A stretch of 64,000 bases of DNA from Fundicoccus ignavus (GTDB lineage: Bacteria; Bacillota; Bacilli; Lactobacillales; Aerococcaceae): the NCBI RefSeq assembly GCF_009659375.1, contig NZ_WJQT01000001.1, positions 248,001 to 312,000 on the forward strand, written 5' to 3'. Below the pieces are notes generated by a model. It was not told the DNA's origin. It did not search any database and saw only the letters and a list, made by a program, of their open reading frames with translations. Both the position numbers and the translations under genes were made by a program. Positions 8,597 to 17,309 of this stretch are shown here, one piece after another (the first letter of the stretch is position 1; each line of letters opens with the position of its first letter).

Positions 8597-10378
8597 TTGA
8601 AAAATGGAACAATAATAAGTGTGGCTGGACCGCTTGTCGTTGCTAAAGGGATGGAAGACGCGGCTGTTCGTGATATTTGTCGTGTTGGCGATCTTGGCTT
8701 AATCGGAGAAATTATTCAAATTCGAGGCGATGAAGCCAGCCTCCAAGTATATGAAGAGACGTCAATGGTAGGACCAGGCGAACCGGTAGTGATTACGGGA
8801 GAACCTTTATCAGTAGAATTAGGACCAGGTATGGTCGCGAATATGTTTGATGGCATACAACGTCCATTAGATAGCTTCTTGGAAAAAACAGGCGGTAATT
8901 ATCTAGAACGAGGTGTTGTAGTAGAACCATTAGATCGCGAAAAAGAGTGGGAATTTACGGCCGTAGCTCAAATTGGTGATACAGTTGAAGCAGGCGATAT
9001 CATTGGGACTGTTCAAGAAACACCCGTTATTGAACATCGTATAATGGTAGCGCCGGGCGTTAAGGGCGTTATAAAACATATTGCCAGTGGAGTATATAAA
9101 GTGACGGATACGTTATATACGTTGGAAACTGCTAGTGGGGAGCAAAACTTTGATATGATTCAACGTTGGCCGGTACGAAAAGGGCGTCCTTATAAACGTA
9201 AACTAGGGACCGAAGAAGTCTTGTTAACGGGTCAGCGTGTCATTGATACGATGTTTCCGGTTGCTAAAGGCGGAACGGCATCGGTACCTGGACCGTTTGG
9301 AGCGGGGAAAACAGTAGTTCAACACCAAATTGCTAAGTGGGCCAACGTTGACTTAGTGGTATATGTAGGATGTGGTGAACGCGGTAATGAAATGACGGAA
9401 GTTATTGATGAATTTCCTCAATTGATTGATCCGAATACAGGGAAATCAATTATGGATCGTACAATTTTAATTGCGAATACATCAAATATGCCAGTTGCAG
9501 CTCGTGAAGCGTCAATTTATACGGGGATAGCGATTGCGGAATATTTCCGTGACATGGGTTACTCTGTTGCGATTATGGCAGATTCTACATCTCGTTGGGC
9601 AGAAGCTTTACGTGAAATCTCTGGTCGATTAGAAGAAATGCCAGGGGACGAGGGATATCCTGCTTATTTAGGAAGCCGTTTGGCTGACTACTATGAGCGT
9701 GCTGGTCGTGTCATTACTTTAGGTAATGATGGTGAGGAGCGTGAAGGCTCAGTCACAGCGATTGGTGCAGTATCACCTCCAGGGGGCGATACCTCTGAAC
9801 CAGTGACACAGAATACGTTAAGTGTTGTTAAAGTTTTCTGGGGCTTGGATAGTGCTTTGTCTCAACGTCGTCATTTCCCAGCGATTAATTGGTTAAATTC
9901 TTATTCCTTAGATTCAGAGTCATTGAACAATTATGTTGGACAGCAGCTGAATGTTGATTGGGAACAAATGGTCAATCATACTAGAAATCTTTTACAACAA
10001 GAAGCTGAGTTACAAGAAATCGTTCGTTTAGTTGGGGTAGAATCGTTACCTGAAACTGATCGATTAACACTGTTGATTAGCAGTATGATTCGTGAAAGTT
10101 ACTTACAGCAGAATGCATATGATGATGTTGATACCTATACGTCACTTAAGAAACAGTACGATATGTTAGATATCATTCTATCATTCGAAGCAAAAGCATT
10201 GGATGCTTTGAATCTTGGTGCGTATTTTGACGATATTGTTAAAGATACTGCAGTTTTACGCGAGAAGATTGGTCGAATGAAATACATTCCAGAAGATAAG
10301 CCAGAAGCGTTTGATGAGATTCGTCAAGAGACTGAAAAATCAATACAACATGTTTTAGAAAAGGAGGTCTATAAATAA
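8597..10378 (+). CDS. ntpA: V-type Na+-ATPase catalytic subunit A
   Basis: Catalytic subunit of the V1 head, 593 residues, the same length as E. hirae NtpA. The P-loop GPFGAGKT is at about residues 232-239. The arginine-rich [27 protein letters not shown] block (shortened here to its hallmark [12 protein letters not shown]) and the non-homologous insert around residues 115-190 are present. The start is a TTG codon at 8597, eight bases after TAGGAGG; no ATG or GTG fits the family start. The stop overlaps the ntpB start by one base (TAATG). Confidence 0.97.
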   Translation: MKNGTIISVAGPLVVAKGMEDAAVRDICRVGDLGLIGEIIQIRGDEASLQVYEETSMVGPGEPVVITGEPLSVELGPGMVANMFDGIQRPLDSFLEKTGGNYLERGVVVEPLDREKEWEFTAVAQIGDTVEAGDIIGTVQETPVIEHRIMVAPGVKGVIKHIASGVYKVTDTLYTLETASGEQNFDMIQRWPVRKGRPYKRKLGTEEVLLTGQRVIDTMFPVAKGGTASVPGPFGAGKTVVQHQIAKWANVDLVVYVGCGERGNEMTEVIDEFPQLIDPNTGKSIMDRTILIANTSNMPVAAREASIYTGIAIAEYFRDMGYSVAIMADSTSRWAEALREISGRLEEMPGDEGYPAYLGSRLADYYERAGRVITLGNDGEEREGSVTAIGAVSPPGGDTSEPVTQNTLSVVKVFWGLDSALSQRRHFPAINWLNSYSLDSESLNNYVGQQLNVDWEQMVNHTRNLLQQEAELQEIVRLVGVESLPETDRLTLLISSMIRESYLQQNAYDDVDTYTSLKKQYDMLDIILSFEAKALDALNLGAYFDDIVKDTAVLREKIGRMKYIPEDKPEAFDEIRQETEKSIQHVLEKEVYK

Positions 10379-11760
10379 TGCGTAAAGAATATACAACAGT
10401 GACAGAAATTGTAGATCCTCTGATGACCGTTACGGGTGTTGAAGGTGTGAAGTTTGATGAATTGGTGGATATTGAATTACAAACTGGCGAACATCGCCGT
10501 GGTCAAGTACTAGAAGTGACGGGTGATACCGCAGTGGTCCAATTGTTTGAAGGATCTAGCGGAATTGTTACGCGTGACACAAAGGCTCGCTTTGTCGGGC
10601 ATCCATTAACTTTAGATGTGTCTGAGGATATGATTGGTCGTCGTTTTGATGGGATGGGACGTGTTAATGATGGCGGGCCTGACTTGATTCCTGAAGCTTC
10701 ATTAGATATCAACGGTAAAGCCATTAATCCGATTGCCCGAGAGTATCCAGATGAGTTTATTCAAACAGGTATTTCATCCATTGACCATTTGAATACGTTA
10801 GTGCGTGGACAAAAATTGCCAGTATTCTCAAGTTCAGGTTTACCTCATCAACAATTGGCAGCGCAAATTGCGCGTCAGGCAGCGGTGCTAAATTCTGATG
10901 ATAATTTCGCGGTAGTTTTTGCGGCGATTGGGATCACTTTTGATGATGCGCAATACTTTATTAAAGACTTTACAGAAACAGGAGCTATTGATCGCTCGGT
11001 TGTGTTTATTAACTTAGCGAATGATCCTGCAATTGAGCGTATTGCGACACCGAAGATTGCTTTAACAGCAGCGGAATATTTAGCCTTTGAGAAAGGTATG
11101 CATGTTTTGGTTATTATGACGGATATGACTAATTATGCGAACGCCTTACGTGAAGTGTCAGCTGCGCGTCGTGAAATTCCAGGCCGTCGTGGTTATCCAG
11201 GTTATTTATATACTAACTTATCAACCATTTATGAACGTGCTGGACGTATGCGTGGCATCAAAGGTTCAATTACGCAAATTCCAATTCTAACAATGCCGGA
11301 AGATGATATTACGCATCCAATTCCTGACTTAACAGGTTATATTACAGAGGGGCAGATTCTCTTATCGCGTGAATTGCATAATCAAGGCGTGCAACCACCG
11401 ATTGATGTTATGCCATCATTATCTCGTTTAAAAGATAATGGAATTGGTGAAGGTAAGACACGTGAAGACCATGCTGCGACAATGAACCAAATGTTCTATG
11501 CTTATGCCCAAGGAAAAGAAGCCAAGGAATTGTCAGCGGTGTTAGGGGATGCTGCCTTAACTGAAATTGATAAACTTTACTTAGAGTTTACGACCCAATT
11601 TGAAAAGCGATATGTGAATCAAGGCTTTAGAACTAACCGCTCAATTAATGAAACGATAGAGTTAGGTTGGGAGTTACTTAAAATTTTACCAAGAACGGAG
11701 TTAACTCGTATTCGTACAGAAATGCTTGATAAATACTATCCTGAATCGGGTGATGCTTAA
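10378..11760 (+). CDS. ntpB: V-type Na+-ATPase regulatory subunit B
   Basis: Non-catalytic nucleotide-interface subunit, 460 residues, three copies alternating with A. In place of a P-loop it has SSSGLPHQQ (about residue 154), which is normal for B subunits. The start [15 protein letters not shown] and end LPRTELTRI are family features. AAGGAGG lies within ntpA. It is linked by a TAATG overlap at both ends. Confidence 0.97.
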   Translation: MRKEYTTVTEIVDPLMTVTGVEGVKFDELVDIELQTGEHRRGQVLEVTGDTAVVQLFEGSSGIVTRDTKARFVGHPLTLDVSEDMIGRRFDGMGRVNDGGPDLIPEASLDINGKAINPIAREYPDEFIQTGISSIDHLNTLVRGQKLPVFSSSGLPHQQLAAQIARQAAVLNSDDNFAVVFAAIGITFDDAQYFIKDFTETGAIDRSVVFINLANDPAIERIATPKIALTAAEYLAFEKGMHVLVIMTDMTNYANALREVSAARREIPGRRGYPGYLYTNLSTIYERAGRMRGIKGSITQIPILTMPEDDITHPIPDLTGYITEGQILLSRELHNQGVQPPIDVMPSLSRLKDNGIGEGKTREDHAATMNQMFYAYAQGKEAKELSAVLGDAALTEIDKLYLEFTTQFEKRYVNQGFRTNRSINETIELGWELLKILPRTELTRIRTEMLDKYYPESGDA

Positions 11761-12389
11761 TGGCTATTCTGAATGTTAAACCAACTCGTATGGAGTTAGC
11801 GCGTTTGAAAGAACGTTTGAAGCTTTCGACACGCGGTCATAAGCTATTGAAAGATAAGCAAGATGGTTTAATGAAGGAGTTTGTTTTGAAAGTGAAGCAA
11901 ACGAATGCTTTAAGAGATGAAGTGATTGGGCAATTGGGGCATGCGATGCAGCAATTTTCAATTGCGAAGTCACTCGTCGATGAGAAGTTTATTGAGGAAA
12001 TTATGGCGATTCCTGCTCAAAGTGTCTCGTTAGATATCGACCGCAAGAATATATTAAGTGTGCGTGTACCTAAGATGCATTTCAATTACAATGAAGCCTC
12101 TCAGGGGAAAGTCGAACTTGCTTATGGTTACCTTAATTCTAATGCAGAATTAGATATTGCGTTTGAAGAGCTGATAGAAATAATGCCAAAGTTGTTAGAA
12201 TTTGCAGAATTAGAGAAAACTTGTCAACTAATGGCAGTTGAAATTGAGCGCACGCGCCGTCGAGTGAATGCGTTAGAATATCGAACAATTCCTGATTTAC
12301 AAGAAACCATCTACTTTATCCGAATGAAACTTGAGGAAAGTGCGCGAGCAACGACTTCTCGTTTGATGAAAATTAAAGATATGGGTTAA
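11760..12389 (+). CDS. ntpD: V-type ATPase central axle subunit D
   Basis: 209 residues, long antiparallel coiled coil that forms the rotating axle inside the A3B3 head. The start NVKPTRMELARLKERLKL and the end RRRVNALEYRTIP are typical. Last gene of the operon; the E. hirae ntpH and ntpJ (K+ uptake) genes that follow there are absent here. Confidence 0.95.
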   Translation: MAILNVKPTRMELARLKERLKLSTRGHKLLKDKQDGLMKEFVLKVKQTNALRDEVIGQLGHAMQQFSIAKSLVDEKFIEEIMAIPAQSVSLDIDRKNILSVRVPKMHFNYNEASQGKVELAYGYLNSNAELDIAFEELIEIMPKLLEFAELEKTCQLMAVEIERTRRRVNALEYRTIPDLQETIYFIRMKLEESARATTSRLMKIKDMG

Positions 12390-12400
12390 TCTTAGATATA

Positions 12401-12443
12401 AAAATCCCATCGCAATTCATTTAGAAAGTGCGATGGGATTTTT
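12401..12443 (+). terminator. Terminator of ntp operon
   Basis: AAAATCCCATCGCA pairs with TGCGATGGGATTTT; long T-run. As the left side is A-rich it can also serve rpsN on the opposite strand. Confidence 0.9.
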
Positions 12444-12481
12444 CGATGTCTTTAGGCTGATCTATCGTGTTAAACTAAAGA

Positions 12482-12751
12482 TTACCAACTTGCTTTATGA
12501 ACACCTGGAATTTGACCAAGGTGGGCAAGGCGTCTAAAATTAACACGCGATAAACCAAATTTACGTAGGTAGCCACGGGGACGACCATCAACTTGATCGC
12601 GGTGACGCAATCGATTTGGGTTAGAATCTAAGGGTAATTTTCTAAGTGCTTCGTAGTTACCTTGAGCTTTTAGTTCAGCGCGCAATTCGGCATATTGTTC
12701 AACGAGGGCTGCTTGTCGTTCGTATTTTGCAATTTTTGATTTTTTTGCCAT
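12482..12751 (-). CDS. rpsN: 30S ribosomal protein S14, zinc-independent form
   Basis: 89 residues ending in [21 protein letters not shown]. It lacks the CxxC-CxxC zinc ribbon of the short S14 type that normally sits in the spc operon of Firmicutes, and has the longer C-minus form instead. In Bacillus and relatives this paralogue replaces the zinc form when zinc is scarce and is under Zur. I looked for a Zur box in the 110 bases upstream and did not see a convincing one. The gene stands alone, convergent to the ntp operon. Ribosome site AAAGGA. Confidence 0.95.
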   Translation of the reverse strand: MAKKSKIAKYERQAALVEQYAELRAELKAQGNYEALRKLPLDSNPNRLRHRDQVDGRPRGYLRKFGLSRVNFRRLAHLGQIPGVHKASW

Positions 12752-12863
12752 GTGTGAATCCTTTCAGGTTAATGTATATAAGTTAAACGTGCATGTGAGA
12801 CATAATCATTATAGTATTCGTTTGAATGATAGTCAAGTGATTGTTTGAAGGAGGTAGTAATCA

Positions 12864-13529
12864 ATGAGAGAAAATAATTGGAAACAAAAGGTAGCGCAGA
12901 TGGAGAATTACTTGCCGTACCAGGGGAAGAAGTATATCGCACCAAGTAAAGCCGGTGAGCAGGCCGTCGAAATGGAAGAGTTTAAATTAGCAGGGCAGGA
13001 AGCTCGGAAAGCATTCCAGACCTTGGTAGCGAGTTTATTGGGTGTCACCAATGATTTTCGTGCAGATCGCGTCAGTGCATGGATGAATCAAGCGCAAGTA
13101 GGTCGGCCACATTTCTGGTGTTATTTCTTTTTAGAAGGAGGGACACGCTTGGATTCTACATTTGCTGTGCGATTGAAAACAATTGAGGGACGGCTAGGAA
13201 TTTCTTGTGAATTGAGCTTTATAGAGCGTGGCAGTACACCCGAAACTTTAGCGCGCCAGAATCGTGTATTAGAGGTGCTGCTGGATGAAAGTTTGGACTT
13301 AGATGGCGTTTATTATTGGGCTCAAATCGCTGGAGAAAGTTATTTTTATAATGCGGATGAAAGATCACGCCAAACATTAAAAGAATTAGTTGAAGTTGAG
13401 AATGTCCGTAAAGTTCTGATGAAATATGATATTCCAACTCTAGCAGATTTTGTTTCGGTTGAAGAAGTGTGCGCAGAAATTCAAAAGGGTTTTGATAAAT
13501 TAATTCCGTTTTTTGAAGTAACGCGTTAA
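12864..13529 (+). CDS. Unknown cytoplasmic protein, 221 residues
   Basis: Not recognised with certainty. The protein has no signal peptide or membrane span. The middle (about residues 85-165) has alternating hydrophobic and charged strands and aromatic pairs (HFWCYFFLEGG, YYWAQIAGES), which suggest a compact beta-rich domain. It may belong to the conserved HI_0552-like family of unknown role found in lactic acid bacteria, but that is a weak impression. A GGAGG site precedes the ATG. It is divergent from rpsN with 112 bases between them and is followed by repeats, so it is probably a single-gene unit. Confidence 0.7.
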   Translation: MRENNWKQKVAQMENYLPYQGKKYIAPSKAGEQAVEMEEFKLAGQEARKAFQTLVASLLGVTNDFRADRVSAWMNQAQVGRPHFWCYFFLEGGTRLDSTFAVRLKTIEGRLGISCELSFIERGSTPETLARQNRVLEVLLDESLDLDGVYYWAQIAGESYFYNADERSRQTLKELVEVENVRKVLMKYDIPTLADFVSVEEVCAEIQKGFDKLIPFFEVTR

Positions 13530-13551
13530 GACATTAGAAATTTTAGAAGTG

Positions 13552-13728
13552 ATATAAGGAATTATAAGTTTTATGTTGATTTGCCAATCTTTGTATTTCG
13601 CTCAGCTTATTGTTTTTCCAAGGTGGTGGTCGTTTTCCAACTCAAGCGCTTCTAATAGTAGCGAGTGATTGCCCTATTTACTAGTAGGCCCCATAGTTAT
13701 CTAAGTTTGGTAGTTCAACTAAAAGTCA
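13552..13728 (+). repeat. R element copy 2 (partial)
   Basis: Starts ATATAAGGAATTATAAG and keeps the left arm (TATTGTTTTTCCAAGGTGG) but has lost most of the centre; it ends at TAGTTCAACTAAAAGTCAC, which resembles the end of the copy at 29.8 kb. Confidence 0.7.
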
Positions 13729-13732
13729 CTAA

Positions 13733-14010
13733 CTGCTTCCAATGTGTCGACTGGTGAATTGAGTTGGCGCATTAACCTACCCAATGTGTCAACTCAGAAT
13801 TTGAGTTGACGCATTAGAAAAAAATATTGGAAGTATTGGCGGTTTTTAGCTGGAAATTAAGGAGTTTGTTTGGCAAAAGTATAAATATGAGCAGGAATTT
13901 CACTCAAAAAGTCATTAATTGCTTCCAATGTGTCGACTGGCGAATTGAGTTGGCACATTAACTTAGCCAATGTGTCGACTCAGAATTTGAGTTAGCACAT
14001 TAGAATACAT
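13733..14010 (+). repeat. Tandem 186-bp unit with paired hairpins (locus 1)
   Basis: AATGTGTCGACTGG begins at 13741 and again at 13927, a period of 186 bases; one and a half units are present. Each unit has two hairpins in a row of the form AATGTGTC(G/A)ACT-loop-AGTT(G/A)(G/A)C(G/A)CATT. The second hairpin of unit 1 pairs almost perfectly (AATGTGTCAACTC with GAGTTGACGCATT). Confidence 0.8.
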
Positions 14011-14418
14011 CGAAGTCAATATGATGATAAAATTTTCAAATAAAATGATAGTCCTAGCGATATGTGTTCAATTCAATTTAGTAAAGCCAACCGAATATTG
14101 TCCGAGACCATCTAAAGGGCGACTTGTTTTGTAAAAAAGAAGTCACACTAATTTCAAGAACCCTAATGTGTTTCATTAATCTTATCACAGTGCAGTATCA
14201 GGTGAGTTTATCCAATTTCTTGAAAGCTTAATCAACTAGCTTTTTTTCTTGCAGCTTTCAGCGACAAACGATACACAACTACTAAAACTATCGTCATGTA
14301 AATTTAACAGATTAAGAGAGAATTCATCCACGACTATATTCAATCAGCACAAACAAGCCCCGCTCGTTTATTAATAAGCGAGCGGGGTCGTGATGAGTAT
14401 TTTGCCTAAGGATTGCGC
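14009..14418 (+). other. Non-coding tail shared with the 39 kb locus
   Basis: No gene. The AT-rich block from 14012 (CAATATGATGATAAAA... AAATAAAATGATAG) and the GGGCGACTTGTTTTG...AAAAGAAGTC block at 14116-14143 both recur in the same order near 39.17 and 39.28 kb. The rest, up to the terminator at 14358, shows nothing I can name. Confidence 0.55.
14358..14387 (-). terminator. Terminator of thioesterase unit
   Basis: CCCCGCTCG with CGAGCGGGG, perfect 9-bp stem. On the minus strand it is followed by CTTGTTTGT. Confidence 0.8.
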
Positions 14419-14781
14419 TTAAATATTCTGCATAAATTTGTCGATGTTGACAATGGCACGTTTATGGTCGGCCTCTCCGATTAGTTTGTTATCGTCGAAA
14501 GCTCTAAGTTTAAAGGTCAGGATCTTTTTATGGCGTTCAACTAGTTCGGCTTGGACACGCACTTTACGGCCGATAGCGGTAGGCGCTAGGTGGCGTACGT
14601 TCAATTCAATGCCAACTGTCGTATCGCCAATTTCACACTCTGGTTCTGATGCGGTCAAGGCAACATTTTCCATGAAAGCAATCATAGAGGGTGTGCCAAA
14701 GACATTTAAGCCACCTGATCCAACTGCAGCAGCACTGTGTGCATCTAAAACCACAAATTCTTTTTCAACCAATTTTTCCAC
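14419..14781 (-). CDS. FlK-like hotdog acyl-CoA thioesterase
   Basis: Small single hotdog-fold protein of the fluoroacetyl-CoA thioesterase (FlK) family. Counting from the GTG start, Thr30 (in FGTPSMIAFMENVA), Glu38 and His64 (NVRHLAPT) have the same spacing, 8 and 26 residues, as the FlK catalytic Thr-Glu-His. I chose GTG at 14781 because it lies eight bases after AGGAG; the TTG at 14790 is only two bases from it. It most likely hydrolyses a short or unwanted acyl-CoA; the real substrate is unknown. It follows the aldo/keto reductase gene closely, so the two are cotranscribed. Confidence 0.85.
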   Translation of the reverse strand: MEKLVEKEFVVLDAHSAAAVGSGGLNVFGTPSMIAFMENVALTASEPECEIGDTTVGIELNVRHLAPTAIGRKVRVQAELVERHKKILTFKLRAFDDNKLIGEADHKRAIVNIDKFMQNI

Positions 14782-14799
14782 TCGCAACACTCCTATTAT

Positions 14800-15639
14800 T
14801 TATTCAAATTCTTCATACTCGTCGGGGTCTTGGCCAGCAATACGGCCGGCTTCACCGCGATCAAGTGCATTAATTTTCTCCATATCTGCGACTTGTAATT
14901 CAAAGTCCAAGACATCTAAGTTAGCAAGTTGATGTTTGGCTGACGCGGCTTTTACAATGGGTTGAACGTTTTGTTGTAAATTCCATCGAATAACGATTTG
15001 TGAAGGCTCTTTATCATATTTCAGTGCTAATTCTTTAATGACTGGATCTTCAAGAACATTCAGCTTATCACGGCCAAAAGGACTCCAAGCTTGTGTGAGA
15101 ATACCGAGTTCATTATTCGCACGCACTGTTTCTAGGTTGTTAAAGTAGGGGTGACGCTCAATCTGATTAATCGCAGGTGTCACACCCGTTTCAGCTATTA
15201 TTCGATTCAAATGCTCGCGCGTAAAGTTCGAAACGCCAATCGAACGAATCAGACCAAACTTTTGGGCATCAATTAACGCTTGCCAAGCTTCTACATATAA
15301 ATCACGCTTAGGCAAAGGCCAGTGAATCAAATAAATATCGAAATAATCTAACCCAGTACGGTAAAGAGACTCTTGAATCAATTTAATGGCCATGTCATAT
15401 TGATGCGCTAACCCCGGTAATTTCGAAGTAACGAGAATCTCATGTCGACTAATTGGCGTGCGTCGAATCGCAGCCCCAACCATGCCTTCATTATGATAAT
15501 TCGTTGACGTATCGATTAAACGGTAGCCTGTATCTAAAGCGGTTAGAATACTTTCTAGACCAGTTGCGCCTTGAATATGCACAGTTCCAAGCCCGATAAC
15601 GGGTAGTTGCTTTCCATCATTTAAAGTAAAATAAGACAT
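14800..15639 (-). CDS. Aldo/keto reductase
   Basis: NADPH-dependent oxidoreductase of the AKR5-like group, 279 residues, cytoplasmic. The catalytic tetrad is complete: Asp43, Tyr48, Lys73 and His106 (LIHWP). The family pattern IGVSNFTREHL and the phosphate-binding region near VKAAS are present; the latter is usually PKS/PKA, here VKAAS, a slight deviation. The C-terminal tail is unusually acidic (DPDEYEEFE). Substrate unknown; relatives reduce 2,5-diketogluconate, methylglyoxal or other aldehydes. AAGGGTGA ribosome site. First gene of a two-gene unit with the thioesterase. Confidence 0.92.
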   Translation of the reverse strand: MSYFTLNDGKQLPVIGLGTVHIQGATGLESILTALDTGYRLIDTSTNYHNEGMVGAAIRRTPISRHEILVTSKLPGLAHQYDMAIKLIQESLYRTGLDYFDIYLIHWPLPKRDLYVEAWQALIDAQKFGLIRSIGVSNFTREHLNRIIAETGVTPAINQIERHPYFNNLETVRANNELGILTQAWSPFGRDKLNVLEDPVIKELALKYDKEPSQIVIRWNLQQNVQPIVKAASAKHQLANLDVLDFELQVADMEKINALDRGEAGRIAGQDPDEYEEFE

Positions 15640-15763
15640 TCAATCACCCTTTTCTTGTTAGTGTGTTTATTATAACTCAAATAGTGTGAGAACACATTTG
15701 AAAGGGCTTTAAAATGTGTGGGGAATTTAGAGAAATACTTGCGCCTAAATGCTTGTTCAATAA

Positions 15764-16036
15764 TTAAGCGTCCCATTCAACCTCGAAATAATCTTTATCT
15801 TCTTGGCGAAAGAGGGGATAATTGGTGCGATATAAACTCCCGTTAGCATCCTGTTCTAAATACATCACGAAATTATTAGGGTAAATCGATAACATCTTTG
15901 TAAACACATGACTTTGATCAATGATAATCGTCTGAATTTCTTGATCGCTCTCAAACCAATCCGTTTTTAAATGAAAATAAGCGCCCGGCGAAATAACCGT
16001 ATCATAACGGCAAATCGTCAAAATTGACTGTACCAC
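15764..16036 (-). CDS. Small unknown protein, about 90 residues
   Basis: Not recognised. Acidic, rich in Tyr/Phe, no membrane span. The start is uncertain: an ATG at 16045 directly touches the AAAGGA ribosome site, while the GTG at 16036 is eight bases from it and is chosen here. It follows the next gene upstream after a few bases, so both are one unit. Confidence 0.6.
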   Translation of the reverse strand: MVQSILTICRYDTVISPGAYFHLKTDWFESDQEIQTIIIDQSHVFTKMLSIYPNNFVMYLEQDANGSLYRTNYPLFRQEDKDYFEVEWDA

Positions 16037-16050
16037 ACGCAACATCCTTT

Positions 16051-16236
16051 CTATTCTTTAGGCCGATGTAAAAACTTCAGTAATTCTTGGAAACTCGCTT
16101 CATCCTCAATGACATGGAATTCCGTCTGACAACAACCAACGTAATGCTCATCCGTCATATCATCGTGAGCTAAACGGTCGTCGCTCAATTCAATATCGTC
16201 GACTTCAGTCCAGCCAATTCCGTTTTCTCTGTCCAT
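16051..16236 (-). CDS. Small unknown acidic protein, 61 residues
   Basis: Not recognised. It starts at MDRENGIGW: this ATG is six bases after AGGAGG, while the earlier in-frame ATG at 16266 has no site. Strongly acidic centre (VDDIELSDDRLAHDDMTDEHY) with one Cys-Cys pair. First of a two-gene unit. Possibly a small cytosolic protein; nothing in the neighbours suggests a role. Confidence 0.6.
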   Translation of the reverse strand: MDRENGIGWTEVDDIELSDDRLAHDDMTDEHYVGCCQTEFHVIEDEASFQELLKFLHRPKE

Positions 16237-16460
16237 CATCATCCTCCTAAACTGTCTTGACACCATAATTATATCAAAAACAGCTCGATTGTGAAACCAC
16301 TAACAAAATACAATTTTAAGTATCTAGTGTAAATAGATGGGGAGTGGCTTTGATGAATTTTGATATTTTGTTAAAAACTTATGAGAAAGATTAAGGATCG
16401 TGTCTAGTAATCTTCAGATTGTGCGGTATAATGGAGGTATCAATGGATTAGGAGAGCATT

Positions 16461-17264
16461 ATGGAAAGAGACTTTATAAAAGACTATCAGCGTATTGTCA
16501 TTAAAATTGGGACCAACTCAATTATGCAATCGCAAAAGAAAGTCAATTATCAGAAAATCGATCGTTTAGCTTATGTATGTTCGAGCTTACAGCAGGCAGG
16601 TAAGGAAGTTATTTTAGTAACTTCAGGCGCAATTGGTGTTGGGGCCAGCACGTTAAACTATGATGTATACCCCAGTACGATTGCTGAGCAACAAGCATTA
16701 GCAGCGTTTGGGCAGAGTATTCTGATGGGGCATTATAGTCGCTTTTTCCAAAACTATAACCAACATGTTGGACAAATTTTACTGACTCGCGATGTAATTG
16801 ATTTCCCCGAGTCACTGCATAATGTCCGCACAGCGCTAGATACGTTATTAGCGAAGAATATTATTCCAATTATTAATGAAAATGATGCAATTGCGGTGGA
16901 TGAATTAGATCATCAAACAAAATTTGGTGACAACGATACCTTATCAGCTATTGTGGCACGTGTAGTCGATGCAGAGTTGCTGATTATTCTCAGTGATGTA
17001 GAAGGCCTATTCACCGATAACCCAATGCGTAATCCGGAGGCTGTGATGTTAGATCACGTGCCGGCTATTACAGAAGAAGTTGAAATTATGGCGAGTGGTA
17101 AGGGCTCAGAATTTTCTAAAGGCGGAATGTTAACGAAAATTCGTGCTGCTGAACATATGTTAGCGGCGGGCAAGGCAATGATTGTCACAAGTAGCGATGA
17201 ACCAGCGAGGTTATTTAATATTCTGGCTGGGGAAAAAATTGGAACTTTATTTAAGGCCGAATAA
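16461..17264 (+). CDS. proB: Glutamate 5-kinase
   Basis: First step of proline synthesis: phosphorylates the side chain of glutamate. 267 residues, the amino acid kinase domain only; the C-terminal PUA domain found in E. coli ProB is missing, as is common in lactic acid bacteria. Motifs: VIKIGTNSI, LVTSGAIGVG, NENDAIAVDEL, FGDNDTLSA and GGMLTKIRAA. GGAGAG ribosome site; a TATAAT box lies at 16427-16432. proA follows after 45 bases, so they form one operon. No T-box leader is visible upstream. Confidence 0.96.
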   Translation: MERDFIKDYQRIVIKIGTNSIMQSQKKVNYQKIDRLAYVCSSLQQAGKEVILVTSGAIGVGASTLNYDVYPSTIAEQQALAAFGQSILMGHYSRFFQNYNQHVGQILLTRDVIDFPESLHNVRTALDTLLAKNIIPIINENDAIAVDELDHQTKFGDNDTLSAIVARVVDAELLIILSDVEGLFTDNPMRNPEAVMLDHVPAITEEVEIMASGKGSEFSKGGMLTKIRAAEHMLAAGKAMIVTSSDEPARLFNILAGEKIGTLFKAE

Positions 17265-17309
17265 TATTGAATGTGATGACGATTGAAATTTAGAAAGGAA
17301 ACGTGGGAA

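Noticed and set aside
13733-14010. CRISPR array
   Set aside because: The repeated parts are palindromes about 35 bases long in units of 177-186 bases with conserved, not unique, intervening sequence, and no cas gene is near.
14438-14932. Long plus-strand frame opposite the thioesterase and aldo/keto reductase genes
   Set aside because: It is antisense to two well-supported genes, has no ribosome site and a Ser-rich, non-protein-like composition.
16267-16460. T-box leader before proBA
   Set aside because: No T-box bulge sequence (TGGNACC) and no terminator/antiterminator pair was found.
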